Counted from the stretch's first letter, positions 8,648 through 17,586 are shown. The stretch is DNA of 64,000 nt from Autumnicola sp041679265 (GCF_041679265.1 NZ_JBGFSM010000002.1:1-64000), one strand, 5' to 3'. The notes: a model not told the origin generated them from the sequence alone. Program-made: numbers and translations.

Positions 8648-9884
8648 ACCATTGCCCCTGTCACTTATAATTTGCCTGATTATTATCTCGGGATTGCAGG
8701 CACAATCCAACCTGCTCTCCAATTCGCCTTATTCTTTATATGGATTAGGAGTTTCCAATAATTTAAGTACAGGAAAAACCAATGCTTTAGGGAATACCGG
8801 GATAGCTTTGCCTTCGGCTACAGAAATCAACAATTTAAATCCGGCTTCTTATGGTGCAATTCCCTCCAAAAGCTTCTTTTATGACATTGGCCTGAAGTAT
8901 GAAATTACAACATTAAATGAAGGGAGCAGTGAAGAAGTAAAAACGAACGGGAATTTTTCCAATCTTGCTTTTGCCCTCGCATTAAATGAGAAATCGGGGA
9001 TTGGGTTAAGCCTTATCCCATATACCAACGTGGGATATTCTGTTTCCGCTATCGAAACGGCTATAGAAGGGTCCCAGGAAAATTTCTACACTTATATAGA
9101 GGGTCACGGCGGGTTAAATGAATTTAAACTGAATTATGGCTATTCCCTTTCCCCATCTTTTAGAATAGGTGCCACAGGATCCCTCCTGTTTGGAAAAATA
9201 ACTGAAGATGAAACTGATTATATTGGCACCAATATCCTTGAAATAAAGGAAGAAAACCGATATAGCGGGATGAGGCTGGGATTAGGTATGCAATACGATC
9301 TGTCTGAGAAATTCTCTCTTGGCTCCACGATTAATTTACCTGCAAGTCTTGGCGCAGAACAGGATCAGGAAGTATACCAATATTATAGCTCCACGCTAAT
9401 TAACAGTACAACAGAAGATAATAATATTGATAATTTTAAACTCCCACTGGAACTTGGATTGGGAATAAATGCCAAAATCAGAAGAAACCTTTCCTTCTAT
9501 GTAGATTATAAGAGGGAATTTTGGGATGCCACCGGCCAAACAGATGAACTTGGCTCTTTTACAGACCAGGATATTATAAGTGCCGGCCTGGAATTAATTC
9601 CAGGGGGAAACCCTCTTAAATATACCAATTACATCCAGTACCGCGCCGGGTTCAACTATAACTCCGGCTACCTGAGGGTTAATGAAGACAAAGTAAATAG
9701 TTATGGCTTAAGCCTGGGAATTGGCTTACCTGTTAAAACCGGCACCGCTTCCATGTTTAACCTAACATATTCCTATGGCAGGAAAGGGCAGGTAAACAAT
9801 GGGCTTATTCAGGAAAATTACCATCTGTTAACCCTTAATATCAGCTTACAGGATTTTTGGTTCCAGCAGCTAAAATTTAATTAA
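8640..9884 (+). CDS. Putative outer membrane protein paired with DUF4270
   Basis: A 414-residue protein with a signal peptide ending at SGLQAQS and a long beta-barrel-like body resembling FadL/PorV-type proteins (NLLSNSPYSLYGLGVSNNL, then the NALGNTGIALPSATEINNLNPASYG segment typical of Bacteroidetes barrels with an N-terminal plug). I chose ATG 8640 over 8628 because the mature signal peptide starts there and it overlaps the DUF4270 stop. Translational coupling suggests that the lipoprotein and barrel form one outer membrane complex. Substrate unknown. Confidence 0.75.
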   Translation: MNKPLPLSLIICLIIISGLQAQSNLLSNSPYSLYGLGVSNNLSTGKTNALGNTGIALPSATEINNLNPASYGAIPSKSFFYDIGLKYEITTLNEGSSEEVKTNGNFSNLAFALALNEKSGIGLSLIPYTNVGYSVSAIETAIEGSQENFYTYIEGHGGLNEFKLNYGYSLSPSFRIGATGSLLFGKITEDETDYIGTNILEIKEENRYSGMRLGLGMQYDLSEKFSLGSTINLPASLGAEQDQEVYQYYSSTLINSTTEDNNIDNFKLPLELGLGINAKIRRNLSFYVDYKREFWDATGQTDELGSFTDQDIISAGLELIPGGNPLKYTNYIQYRAGFNYNSGYLRVNEDKVNSYGLSLGIGLPVKTGTASMFNLTYSYGRKGQVNNGLIQENYHLLTLNISLQDFWFQQLKFN

Positions 9885-10620
9885 AGGTGAAGTAAAAAGT
9901 CATTCTTAAGATATTGATAAATAAAGTATCAACACCCTTAAATTTACTGTAAAGCAGTTGTGCTTTTTTTAAAATGCATTAAGTACTTGAAACCTACTTG
10001 GTTTGAAGACAACAGAAAGAGATAGTCTGAATTATTATTTCAAATAACTTTGGTATAGACCTCTTTAACTTCTCCAAAGAAGCTAAGTATTCTCCAATCT
10101 CTTGAGGAAAAGCTACGCAGGGCGGGAATCACTTCGTTTAGAGGTTAAGAAACTTCTCGTTTCGTCTTTACGTTCCATGCTCCAGCTTGCCATTTTCAGA
10201 ATTGGAGCACTTCACTTCAAGCCAAAACCGCAAGGAGATTAATCCCGGTTGGAAATTTCCATACTTGCATTTGGCTGCGCTTCCTGTGTGTTGGTACTTC
10301 TCCGGGAGCCTTTAGCCTTACTACCGGCCCATCACTGTACTTCCCTTTTTTTGTTGGCAAAGATACCAGGATTTAGAAGTTAGACGCACTGCATAAGCCA
10401 GTCGTGCCTCCTTTTTATAAGTGCTCCCTAATTCTAAATCCTGTAAAATGTATCAGCAACAAAAAAGGTAACAGCGACGGCTCTACGGGAAGTAAATCTA
10501 AAATGACTCTTATGAAATCGTACAAAAACATCAAAAAGGAAGCGCATCCAAAAAAACAAAAAAGGGAAAACGCTCAGGATACAATAAGTAAATCAATGTT
10601 TAATTTAAATTTTTCAATTA
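9885..10620. other. 735-base stretch without a convincing gene
   Basis: No convincing coding frame fills this stretch. It holds several inverted repeats, for example TGCTCCA (10178-10184) with TGGAGCA (10203-10209), and the long imperfect palindrome at 10343-10468. A frame running into ssb from 10404 is open, but the matching upstream bases and start of the first ssb copy place the real ssb start at 10621. The stretch may be a structured RNA, a recombination site or decayed insertion sequence. Confidence 0.5.
10343..10468. repeat. Long imperfect palindrome (about 126 bases)
   Basis: The arm at 10343-10378 (CCCTTTTTTTGTTG ... CAGGATTTAGAA) is mirrored at 10432-10468 (TTCTAAATCCTG ... CAACAAAAAAGG). 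The pairing continues inward with mismatches (AGAAGTTAGACGCACT against the complement of AGTGCTCCCTAATTCT). The arms contain unpaired bulges. Size and form recall folded recombination sites such as attC, or a stable RNA, but no integron integrase is nearby. Confidence 0.6.
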
Positions 10621-10967
10621 TGAGTAATCTACGTAACAAAGTACAGCTGATCGGGAATGTTGGAAACACTCCTGAAATCAAAAACCTTGAAAGCGGCAAA
10701 AAAGTAGCCGGTTTTTCTATCGCTACCAATGATTTTTACCGCACCTCAGGTGGTGAGAAAGTACAGGATACCCAGTGGCATAATATCGTGGCATGGGGAA
10801 AAACCGCCGAAATTGTGGAGAAGTACGTGTCCAAAGGCAAAGAAATCGCCGTTGAAGGTAAACTTACTTCCCGCTCTTATGAAACTGCGGACGGCACCAA
10901 AAGGTATGTGACTGAAATTATTGCCGGGGAAATCCTCCTGCTTGGAGGGAATACAGCCAATGAATAG
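10621..10967 (+). CDS. ssb: Single-stranded DNA-binding protein, copy 2
   Basis: The second OB-fold SSB, 115 residues, nearly identical to the copy at 2460-2795 with conservative changes such as V20I, R21K and E38D. The start was chosen by alignment with copy 1, including shared bases just before the ATG. It lacks the acidic C-terminal tail. It lies directly upstream of radC and the mobilization genes, so this copy is the one in a typical conjugative-element context. A strong intrinsic terminator follows. Confidence 0.9.
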
Positions 10968-10978
10968 GCAATAAAATT

Positions 10979-11016
10979 AAGAGGGCGGTTAGAACCCATT
11001 CTATTTCCGCCCTCTT
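10979..11016 (+). terminator. Intrinsic terminator after ssb copy 2
   Basis: AAGAGGGCGG (10979-10988) and CCGCCCTCTT (11007-11016) form a perfect 10-base-pair stem with an 18-base loop, followed by a short T run. Confidence 0.85.
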
Positions 11017-11044
11017 TTCATTATTAACTATAATGTAATTACCT

Positions 11045-11494
11045 ATGAAATCTAAAGTTAACGAAATTTCGATAAAGTACAGGGGGAATTTGAAAGTAAA
11101 AGAAGCTCCCAAGATCAGCTCCTCCCTTTGCGCTAAAGAACTGCTTTTTAACCAGTGGAATAAAGACCATATCGCCCTTCACGAATGCTTTAAAATCCTG
11201 CTGCTTAATAATGCCAACAGGGTAAAAGGGATATTTGAAGTCTCCACAGGAGGGATTACCGGAACCCTGGTGGATGTGCGGATTGTTTTTGCGGTGGCGC
11301 TGAAGTCATTAACCACGGCGATGATCATTTCCCATAACCATCCCTCGGGAACTTTAAAGCCCAGTGAAAATGATAAACGCCTGACCCGGAAAATTAAAAG
11401 CGCCGGCGAATTTCTTGATATAAGGCTGCTGGACCACCTTATTATTACTCCCGATGGCAGTTATTTTAGCTTTGCCGATGAAGGAATTTTGTAA
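11045..11494 (+). CDS. RadC-like JAB-domain protein
   Basis: A 149-residue protein of the RadC/JAB (MPN+) family, common on Bacteroidetes mobile elements and often misnamed a DNA repair protein. The metal-binding JAMM motif is visible as SHNHPSGTLKPSEND, with a preceding glutamate in VKGIFEVSTGG and the closing LLDHLIITPDGSYFSFADEGIL. The N-terminal helix-hairpin-helix region of full-length RadC is absent, as usual in the mobile-element form. Its role in transfer is unknown. It is flanked by terminators on both sides, so it is probably transcribed alone. Confidence 0.88.
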   Translation: MKSKVNEISIKYRGNLKVKEAPKISSSLCAKELLFNQWNKDHIALHECFKILLLNNANRVKGIFEVSTGGITGTLVDVRIVFAVALKSLTTAMIISHNHPSGTLKPSENDKRLTRKIKSAGEFLDIRLLDHLIITPDGSYFSFADEGIL

Positions 11495-11500
11495 CACCTA

Positions 11501-11530
11501 AACCGCTGCTTCCAAAGTAGCGGTTTTTTC
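11501..11530 (+). terminator. Intrinsic terminator after radC
   Basis: AACCGCT (11501-11507) pairs with AGCGGTT (11519-11525) and is followed by a T-rich run, six bases after the radC stop. Confidence 0.8.
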
Positions 11531-11734
11531 TAATTTTATATGATGGTTCATTTAAAATTGACTATATTGAATTGACTTTTTTACACTCCGATCTTCACAA
11601 AGAAGGCGCCGTTTTTTCTGACTTTCAAAAGGTGCCGGTAACATAAGTTCAACATAGAATGGGAACGAAATTCCTAAACCAGTAGCGGTTTGCCGACAGG
11701 GAAATCGTGGCATTTTTGATCCGGCCCGCCGGGG

Positions 11735-11786
11735 AAAAAGGACAAGCAAGAGGGTAACACGCTGCGCGATGTTACGGGTCCTTTTT
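11735..11786. other. Candidate origin of transfer (nested palindrome)
   Basis: Two perfect inverted repeats are nested. The outer arms are AAAAAGGAC (11735-11743) and GTCCTTTTT (11778-11786); the inner arms are GTAACA (11754-11759) and TGTTAC (11770-11775) around a 10-base spacer, CGCTGCGCGA. It lies 129 bases upstream of the mobilization operon in an otherwise gene-free 420-base stretch (11495-11914), where relaxases usually have their oriT. No nick site can be assigned by reading. The outer repeat alone could also act as a terminator. Confidence 0.5.
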
Positions 11787-11914
11787 AAAATCATAAGTAA
11801 ATGATTGTCAATTATTTACGATTAACTATAAGTGCCTGGTACAGAGATAAGAAGCTGGTTTTTTACTAAAAAATGCCGGCAGCCCAATGTTCCCGTTCGA
11901 ATTTTTACTAAAAG

Positions 11915-12304
11915 ATGGATACCTCACACCAAAAAGAGCCTTTTGAAACTTTTAAGCTTAAAGCTTCGGTAGGCCGGAAATTCAGGAAATATGCCCGGCA
12001 TTTGGGCTGCTCCCAATCGATGACCCTGCTGCTGATGTTGGAGTTTTTTGAGACCAACCAGCTTTCTCCCAAAGAGAATTTGGGCCCGCATATGCAAACC
12101 CTGGAGCGCCTGGTTAAAAAACGTATCGATGCCCTGATCGCCATCGTGCGCAGTATCGAAAAAAACCAGACCAAACCCACCACCCTGATGTTGCAGTCTT
12201 TATTCGAAGAGGAGCACACGCCTTCCCAGCCGAAATTCAAAGAAAAGAAGTTCCAGGCAAAAGAGGAACCGGTACAGTTTCGTGAAAAGAAATCAAATAA
12301 TTAA
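11915..12304 (+). CDS. BfmA/BtgA-type mobilization protein
   Basis: A 129-residue basic protein resembling the BfmA/BtgA mobilization family of Bacteroidetes, small accessory proteins that help the relaxase at oriT. The N-terminal part (KLKASVGRKFRKYARHLGCSQSMTLLLMLEFF) looks like a ribbon-helix-helix-type DNA-binding domain; the middle is a helical KKRIDALIAIVRSIEKNQ segment and the tail is charged and probably flexible. It stops 12 bases before the relaxase gene. The assignment is by resemblance and position. Confidence 0.75.
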   Translation: MDTSHQKEPFETFKLKASVGRKFRKYARHLGCSQSMTLLLMLEFFETNQLSPKENLGPHMQTLERLVKKRIDALIAIVRSIEKNQTKPTTLMLQSLFEEEHTPSQPKFKEKKFQAKEEPVQFREKKSNN

Positions 12305-12316
12305 ATACTTAAGCTC

Positions 12317-13345
12317 ATGTACATTACAATCTCTCCACAGAAGACCGGTGGCTCCTTCCCGAAAAGCAGCAGCGGGTTCGTCAGTTACCTGGAAAAGGAA
12401 AATGAAGGCAAATCCCCGGAAGCGCAGGAATTCTTTTTTAACCAGGATGAAGACCGGGTTACCCCGGAGACGGTTATTAAAGAAATCGACGGCAATACCG
12501 CGAAACTTAAAAATTCGGAACCCAAGTTCTATTCCATTACCTTAAATCCCAGTGCCTACGAGCTGAAACAATTACAATCCAATGAGCAGCTGAAGGAATA
12601 TACCCGGGAAGTTATGAAAGCCTACGCCGCATCTTTTAACCGGGAAATCGAGGGAAGGCCGGTCAACGTGAATGATCTTAAGTATTTTGCCAAGCTGGAA
12701 ACACAGCGAACCTATAAAGGAACGGACTGGAAGATCAAAGAAAACCAGCCGTATGCCACCCGTATCCTGGAGCTTAAAAACGACATGCGGCGTATCCGGC
12801 AGGGGGAAACCACCGGAGATCTTAAATCCCTGCAGCAGCAAATCGATAAGCTGGAACGTGAAGCGCCGCACCAGCTAAACGGGCAGCGGATTACCCAGGG
12901 CATGCCCAAAGAAGGCAACCAGGCGCATATTCATATTATCATCAGTCGTAAAGATGCCTCCAACCGCTATAGTCTCTCCCCGGGCAGTAAATACAAAGCT
13001 TCCGGGGTAATGATGAACGGAAAAATGGTGCAAAGAGGTTTTGACCGGAATCATTTTTTTAAACAGGCAGAAAAGGTGTTTGACCGCCAATTCGGTTACC
13101 AGAGAAACTTTGTGGAATCCTACAAGGCCCGGAAAATGTTTCTGCAGCAGCCTAAAAGTTATCTGCATCAATTAACAAAATTACCCACTCCTGAAAAACG
13201 GATCGCATTCCAAATGCTTCGTGCTTCCGGTCTTCCTAATCTTCCTGCTATCCCCACCAACAAAGTACAGCTTGCCCTGAAGGTTTTTAAGAGCCTTAAG
13301 CGGGGAGTCGATATTGCTATTAAATCAGGTTCAATCGGTATATAA
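12317..13345 (+). CDS. MobB-like relaxase (DUF5712 family)
   Basis: A 342-residue protein of the DUF5712 family, found as the relaxase partner in Bacteroidetes mobilization modules. It would nick oriT and lead the strand into the recipient. An HUH-type metal site is suggested by QAHIHIIISRKD (about residues 196-207), and a tyrosine-rich N-terminal half contains SGFVSYLEKEN. It sits between the accessory protein and the coupling ATPase, both within 12 bases, so the three form an operon. The catalytic tyrosine cannot be assigned by reading. Confidence 0.8.
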   Translation: MYITISPQKTGGSFPKSSSGFVSYLEKENEGKSPEAQEFFFNQDEDRVTPETVIKEIDGNTAKLKNSEPKFYSITLNPSAYELKQLQSNEQLKEYTREVMKAYAASFNREIEGRPVNVNDLKYFAKLETQRTYKGTDWKIKENQPYATRILELKNDMRRIRQGETTGDLKSLQQQIDKLEREAPHQLNGQRITQGMPKEGNQAHIHIIISRKDASNRYSLSPGSKYKASGVMMNGKMVQRGFDRNHFFKQAEKVFDRQFGYQRNFVESYKARKMFLQQPKSYLHQLTKLPTPEKRIAFQMLRASGLPNLPAIPTNKVQLALKVFKSLKRGVDIAIKSGSIGI

Positions 13346-13356
13346 ATTAAATCATT

Positions 13357-14952
13357 ATGCTTGTAGATCTTTTTCATCCTTTAGTGGTCCTTTCCCTATG
13401 GTGTTTTGCCGGGGGAGGCTTTCTGGCCCTGCTTAAATATTCAAAATATGGTTTCTGGCTAAACCTTTTGCTGCTGGGGTCGTTGTTATGGCTGTTAAGC
13501 TTCCGGTACCCGGAAGGAGAGAGCTTGCGACTCACCCTTTGCTATGGCTGCCCGTTATTGCTGATCAACACCGCCCTTTACGTTTTTTTCGGAAAAGAAG
13601 CTTTTGATGAAAACGTGGAGGAGAAATACCGGGTAAACTTTAAGACTGCTAAAGGAAAATTTTCTATTGCCAATGTGCGCCGCGGCGTCTCCATTATAGG
13701 GGCCGCCGGGAGCGGAAAAACGGAAAGCGTGGTTTATCCTTTTCTGCAACATTTTCGCAGGTATAACTTCTCCGGGGTCATCCATGATTATAAGGATTTT
13801 GAACTGACCGAAATGGCGTACCCGCTGTATAAGGATAGCGATGTGCCGCTCTATATCATTTCCTTTGATAAGATCGTACACCGGGTCAATCCCATTGCCC
13901 CGCATTACCTGCCCAACGAGGAAAGCGTCAATGAAGTTTCCCGGGTATTACTGGAAAACCTGCTGGAACAGAAAGAAAGCGGCGGTTTCGGTTCTTCCAA
14001 ATTCTTTAATGATGCCGTGGAAGGCCTGATAGGAGGGATTATCTGGCGCCTGCGCACGGATTACCAGGAGTATTGCACGCTGCCGCACCTGATTGCCATA
14101 TACCAGCTGCTGGATACCGATAGCCTGATTGCCTTTCTCTCCGGGAACCAGACCTCCAAAGCAATGGCCAGTGCTTTTATCCAGGGCAAGGATTCCGAAC
14201 GGCAAACCGCAGGGGTAAAAAGTACCCTGGCCAATGCCCTTAAGAAAATTACCACCGAAAAGATCTTTTACGTACTCTCCGGGGATGAAGTGCCCCTGGA
14301 TATCAATAATCCCGAAAATCCCGCGGTAATCTCCATGGTCAATAATCCTAAGTATGACGCCGCATATTCCCCAATTATCGCCACCATCATGCATACCATT
14401 ATTAAACAAATGAGTACCCGTAACCGGGAATCTTCGTTTGTACTGATGGAAGAGGCCCCGACCATTCGGCTCCTCAATATGCACCGGGTCCCGGCTACCC
14501 TTCGCAGTTACGACATCGCCACGCTTTACGTGATGCAGGATAAAATCCAGAACGACCTCATGTACGGGGAAAAGGCCAGTAAGGCTATTTTAAGCAATCT
14601 AAGCTACCAGTTTTTCGGAAAGGCTAATGATCCCGATACGGCCAGGTACTATGAGCGCTTTTTCGAATTGGTAAAACAACCTACCACCAGTGTAAATCGT
14701 AGTCATAGTCTTGCTTTTGATACCCGCGTGACAACAGGAGAGCGGGAGGTGGCAAAGATCAGGGCAAGCCGGTTCTTTGCATTAAAGCCAGGAGAGTTTG
14801 TTGTTTATGCGGATGGGGAGGAAAAGGTTCTTGATTTTAAGCTTAGAGGGATAGACAGGGCCTTGTTCAACCGGGAAGAGGTGCCGCCAGATGATGTAAG
14901 GAAATGTTTTGATGGAATATTTGCCGACATAAAAGATATGTTTGAAAGCTAG
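13357..14952 (+). CDS. Type IV coupling protein (TraG/VirD4-like)
   Basis: A 531-residue conjugative coupling ATPase that delivers the relaxosome to the mating channel. Two N-terminal membrane segments (about 10-27 and 32-50, with a further hydrophobic stretch near 68-80) precede the ATPase. Walker A is GAAGSGKTES (about 112-121) and a Walker B-like segment reads SFVLMEEAPTI. The family is often called MobC or TraG in Bacteroidetes elements. It is the last mobile-element gene in this block; base composition falls towards chromosomal values shortly after it. Confidence 0.88.
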   Translation: MLVDLFHPLVVLSLWCFAGGGFLALLKYSKYGFWLNLLLLGSLLWLLSFRYPEGESLRLTLCYGCPLLLINTALYVFFGKEAFDENVEEKYRVNFKTAKGKFSIANVRRGVSIIGAAGSGKTESVVYPFLQHFRRYNFSGVIHDYKDFELTEMAYPLYKDSDVPLYIISFDKIVHRVNPIAPHYLPNEESVNEVSRVLLENLLEQKESGGFGSSKFFNDAVEGLIGGIIWRLRTDYQEYCTLPHLIAIYQLLDTDSLIAFLSGNQTSKAMASAFIQGKDSERQTAGVKSTLANALKKITTEKIFYVLSGDEVPLDINNPENPAVISMVNNPKYDAAYSPIIATIMHTIIKQMSTRNRESSFVLMEEAPTIRLLNMHRVPATLRSYDIATLYVMQDKIQNDLMYGEKASKAILSNLSYQFFGKANDPDTARYYERFFELVKQPTTSVNRSHSLAFDTRVTTGEREVAKIRASRFFALKPGEFVVYADGEEKVLDFKLRGIDRALFNREEVPPDDVRKCFDGIFADIKDMFES

Positions 14953-15087
14953 TCTGGGTAATATTAGCACAAAATTTTCCTCCTGAATATAAAGCGTCTA
15001 TATTAGGATTTTATACATCATTATTTCTTGCAAACAGCAGTAAAAATGGGCTAAATGGAGTATCTTTATAGTACAAAATCTTTAGCC

Positions 15088-15753
15088 ATGAAAAGAAAGA
15101 TTTTTACCCCTCTCTCCCTTTTTTGCTTTCTAATTATTTCAGCTCAAAATCCGGAAAATATGGTGGGCTCCTGGACGCTTATTTCTGGTCAGCACAAAAT
15201 TTCTGAAAAATGGAGTATTCCTACTATCACTATTCTTCAACATTATCGTGTTTATGAAGATTTTCAATTTGTGCTGGCCAGAACCGGTTTAAGTTATAGG
15301 TTCAATCCCATGGTACAGGCTACTCTGGGCTACGATTATTTTCATTCAAAACCCTTTGATGGCTCAGCAGCTTCTGGAAAAGATCAAAACAGGCTTTTTG
15401 AGGAGCTGGTGCTGAAGAATGCCTACGGGAAACTTGGTCTCTCTCACCGTTACCGCCTGGAAACTATCTGGACCAGTCAAAATTCTGAACATAGCTTTGG
15501 TCACCGCACAAGGTATAGGTTACGTTTACAATATCCTGTTTACAAAAAACTTTATGCGACAGCCTTTGATGAAGTTTTTATCATGCTGGAAAAGCCGTAT
15601 TTCAATCAAAACCGTTTACACCTGGGAATTGGGTATGGGTTTAGCCCAAATTACAAAATGGAATTGGGCTACTTTAAAAATGATTTCAACACGGCATCTT
15701 ATGACAGAGTTCGGATAGCAATCATCTTTAATACCGATCTAAGGAAAAGTTGA
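15088..15753 (+). CDS. DUF2490 outer membrane protein
   Basis: A 221-residue exported protein of the DUF2490 family, small outer membrane barrels of unknown function. I chose ATG 15088 rather than 15055 because it puts a signal peptide (MKRKIFTPLSLFCFLIISAQ) at the start. The body shows VGSWTLISGQHKISEKWSI and SHRYRLETIW...HRTRYRLRLQYP, typical of the family. It converges with pckA over a strong shared terminator. It lies just outside the mobilization operon and could be cargo or chromosome. Confidence 0.82.
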   Translation: MKRKIFTPLSLFCFLIISAQNPENMVGSWTLISGQHKISEKWSIPTITILQHYRVYEDFQFVLARTGLSYRFNPMVQATLGYDYFHSKPFDGSAASGKDQNRLFEELVLKNAYGKLGLSHRYRLETIWTSQNSEHSFGHRTRYRLRLQYPVYKKLYATAFDEVFIMLEKPYFNQNRLHLGIGYGFSPNYKMELGYFKNDFNTASYDRVRIAIIFNTDLRKS

Positions 15754-15871
15754 AGTAACTTTTATTGCTTATGAAAAATTCAAATGTGTCGGTTTTGATG
15801 TAAATGATTTTTAGCTATAATTTCTAAATTTACTAGGATAATATTTTCGTACTTTAGCTAAGCATCAATAA

Positions 15872-15910
15872 AAAAGACCGCAGTCTTAAAAAGAAGCATT
15901 GCGGTCTTTT
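15872..15910. terminator. Bidirectional terminator between DUF2490 gene and pckA
   Basis: AAAAGACCGCA (15872-15882) and TGCGGTCTTTT (15900-15910) form a perfect 11-base-pair stem with A and T runs on either side, between convergent genes. Confidence 0.9.
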
Positions 15911-15928
15911 CATTCGGCCTTCAGACTT

Positions 15929-17560
15929 CTATAGATCCGAAGGTATTTTGTGATGCTCATCAATCAATGGACCTCCTGCTACAATCTCCTGAGTAGCTTT
16001 AGGGGCGAATTTTTCAAAATTAAGATGGAAGGAATGAGCCAGTTGAATAGCCTTTTGAATGTAAGCTCCTTTCTGAAGCCAGGTGTTGATCGGGTTTAGC
16101 ATTTCAGAAGGTACGCCATGACAATATTTTGGCATTTTTAACCCGAAAATAGGATGGGTTTCATAATCTACATCCTGTAGATTGCCTTTCAGGATTTCAG
16201 AGATCATGCTTCGGGTATATTTCAATTTAATCCTGGAGCCCACGCCATAAGGGCCGCCACTCCAGCCGGTATTTATAAGCCATACATTAACATTTGCTTC
16301 CTGCATTTTTTCACTGAGCATTTCAGCATAAACAGTAGGATGCAAAGGCATAAAGGGCTCGCCAAAACAGGCGGAAAATGACGGAACTGGTTCCGTAATT
16401 CCCGCTTCAGTACCGGCAACTTTGGCGGTGTAACCGGAAATAAAATGATACGCGGCCTGGCCTGGAGTGAGTTTGGAGACTGGAGGTAGTACTCCAAAAG
16501 CATCGCAGGTAAGAAAGAAAATATTTTGCGGATTTTCAGCATAAGAATCCTCCTGGATATTCTTAATATGATCTATTGGATAACTTACCCTCGTGTTTTG
16601 GGTAATACTGCTGTCAAAATAATCAACTTCGCCGGAGCCTTCTTTAAAAACCACATTTTCAAGAAGTGCTCCCGGTTTAATGGCGCGGTAAATATCGGGT
16701 TCGTTTTCTTCAGTCAGGCCAATCACCTTGGCATAACAACCACCTTCAAAATTAAATATCACATCATTTGGGGTCCAGCCGTGTTCATCATCCCCAATCA
16801 GCTTTCTTTCGGGATCTGCGGATAAGGTGGTTTTCCCGGTACCCGAAAGTCCGAAGAAAATAGCCGTGTCACCGTCTTTCCCAACATTGGCAGAGCAGTG
16901 CATTGGAAGTACATCTTTTTCGAGAGGAAGAATAAGGTTCAATGCTGAAAAAATACCCTTTTTCATTTCTCCCGTATATGCAGAGCCTGCAACAAGGGCA
17001 ATTTTTTTGGTGAAGTTAAGAATGCTGAAGTTGCCCTGGCGCAAACCGTATTTTTCAGGATTTTCTTCAAGGTAACCAGGAGCACATAAAACCAGCCAGT
17101 CTTCTTCGAAATTTTCCAGTTGTTCTTTGTTAAACCTCAAAAACATGTTCTTTACGAAGAAGTTGGACCAGGGATATTCGGTGATGGTTCTTACGTCTAG
17201 CCGGTATTCAGCATACGCACAAACATATCCGTCATGCACGTAAATTTCCTTGCCTGAAAGATAAGCGGTCACTCTGTCATACAACAAATCAAAATTTTCG
17301 GGGGAAATGGGTTTGTTTATTTTTCCCCACCAGACTTTGCTGGTGTAATCGTCCTGAACAAGAAACCTGTCCTGTGGAGATCTTCCGGTAAACCGCCCGG
17401 TATTTACAGCAAGAGTGCCATTTTCGGTTTCCCTGCCCATGCCTTTTTCGACAGTGATTTTCTGAAGTTCTTCTCCGCTGAGATTCCACTGTATCAAGTT
17501 ATCCTTTAAACCATACTTTTTAAGATTTCTGGCTTTTGGATGGTTGAGAACATTTTCCAT
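15929..17560 (-). CDS. pckA: Phosphoenolpyruvate carboxykinase (ATP)
   Basis: This 543-residue enzyme converts oxaloacetate and ATP to phosphoenolpyruvate and CO2 in gluconeogenesis, and can run in reverse as a CO2-fixing step towards succinate. The kinase P-loop GLSGTGKTTLS (about 242-252) and the GDDEHGW metal site are visible, as are the NTGRFTGRSPQDRF substrate loop and the GVGSRIKLKYTRSMI region. Full length. It follows the SLC13 transporter by 26 bases and that gene follows uspA by 18, so a uspA-transporter-pckA operon driven from the uspA promoter is likely. That puts it under the Crp/Fnr-type box seen there. Confidence 0.96.
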   Translation of the reverse strand: MENVLNHPKARNLKKYGLKDNLIQWNLSGEELQKITVEKGMGRETENGTLAVNTGRFTGRSPQDRFLVQDDYTSKVWWGKINKPISPENFDLLYDRVTAYLSGKEIYVHDGYVCAYAEYRLDVRTITEYPWSNFFVKNMFLRFNKEQLENFEEDWLVLCAPGYLEENPEKYGLRQGNFSILNFTKKIALVAGSAYTGEMKKGIFSALNLILPLEKDVLPMHCSANVGKDGDTAIFFGLSGTGKTTLSADPERKLIGDDEHGWTPNDVIFNFEGGCYAKVIGLTEENEPDIYRAIKPGALLENVVFKEGSGEVDYFDSSITQNTRVSYPIDHIKNIQEDSYAENPQNIFFLTCDAFGVLPPVSKLTPGQAAYHFISGYTAKVAGTEAGITEPVPSFSACFGEPFMPLHPTVYAEMLSEKMQEANVNVWLINTGWSGGPYGVGSRIKLKYTRSMISEILKGNLQDVDYETHPIFGLKMPKYCHGVPSEMLNPINTWLQKGAYIQKAIQLAHSFHLNFEKFAPKATQEIVAGGPLIDEHHKIPSDL

Positions 17561-17586
17561 AATAGTTGATTTTAAATTAGTTTATT

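Noticed and set aside
10343..10468. Integron attC site
   Set aside because: The bulged palindrome has a suitable size, but there is no integron integrase and the core-site motifs are not convincing, so only the palindrome is reported.
10404..10620. N-terminal extension of the second SSB
   Set aside because: It covers one arm of the palindrome, is lysine-rich and unlike SSB, and the first copy starts at the equivalent of 10621.
11552..11794. Minus-strand open frame of 80 codons between radC and the mobilization genes
   Set aside because: It crosses the candidate oriT palindromes, has no recognisable product and no promoter or ribosome site that I could see.
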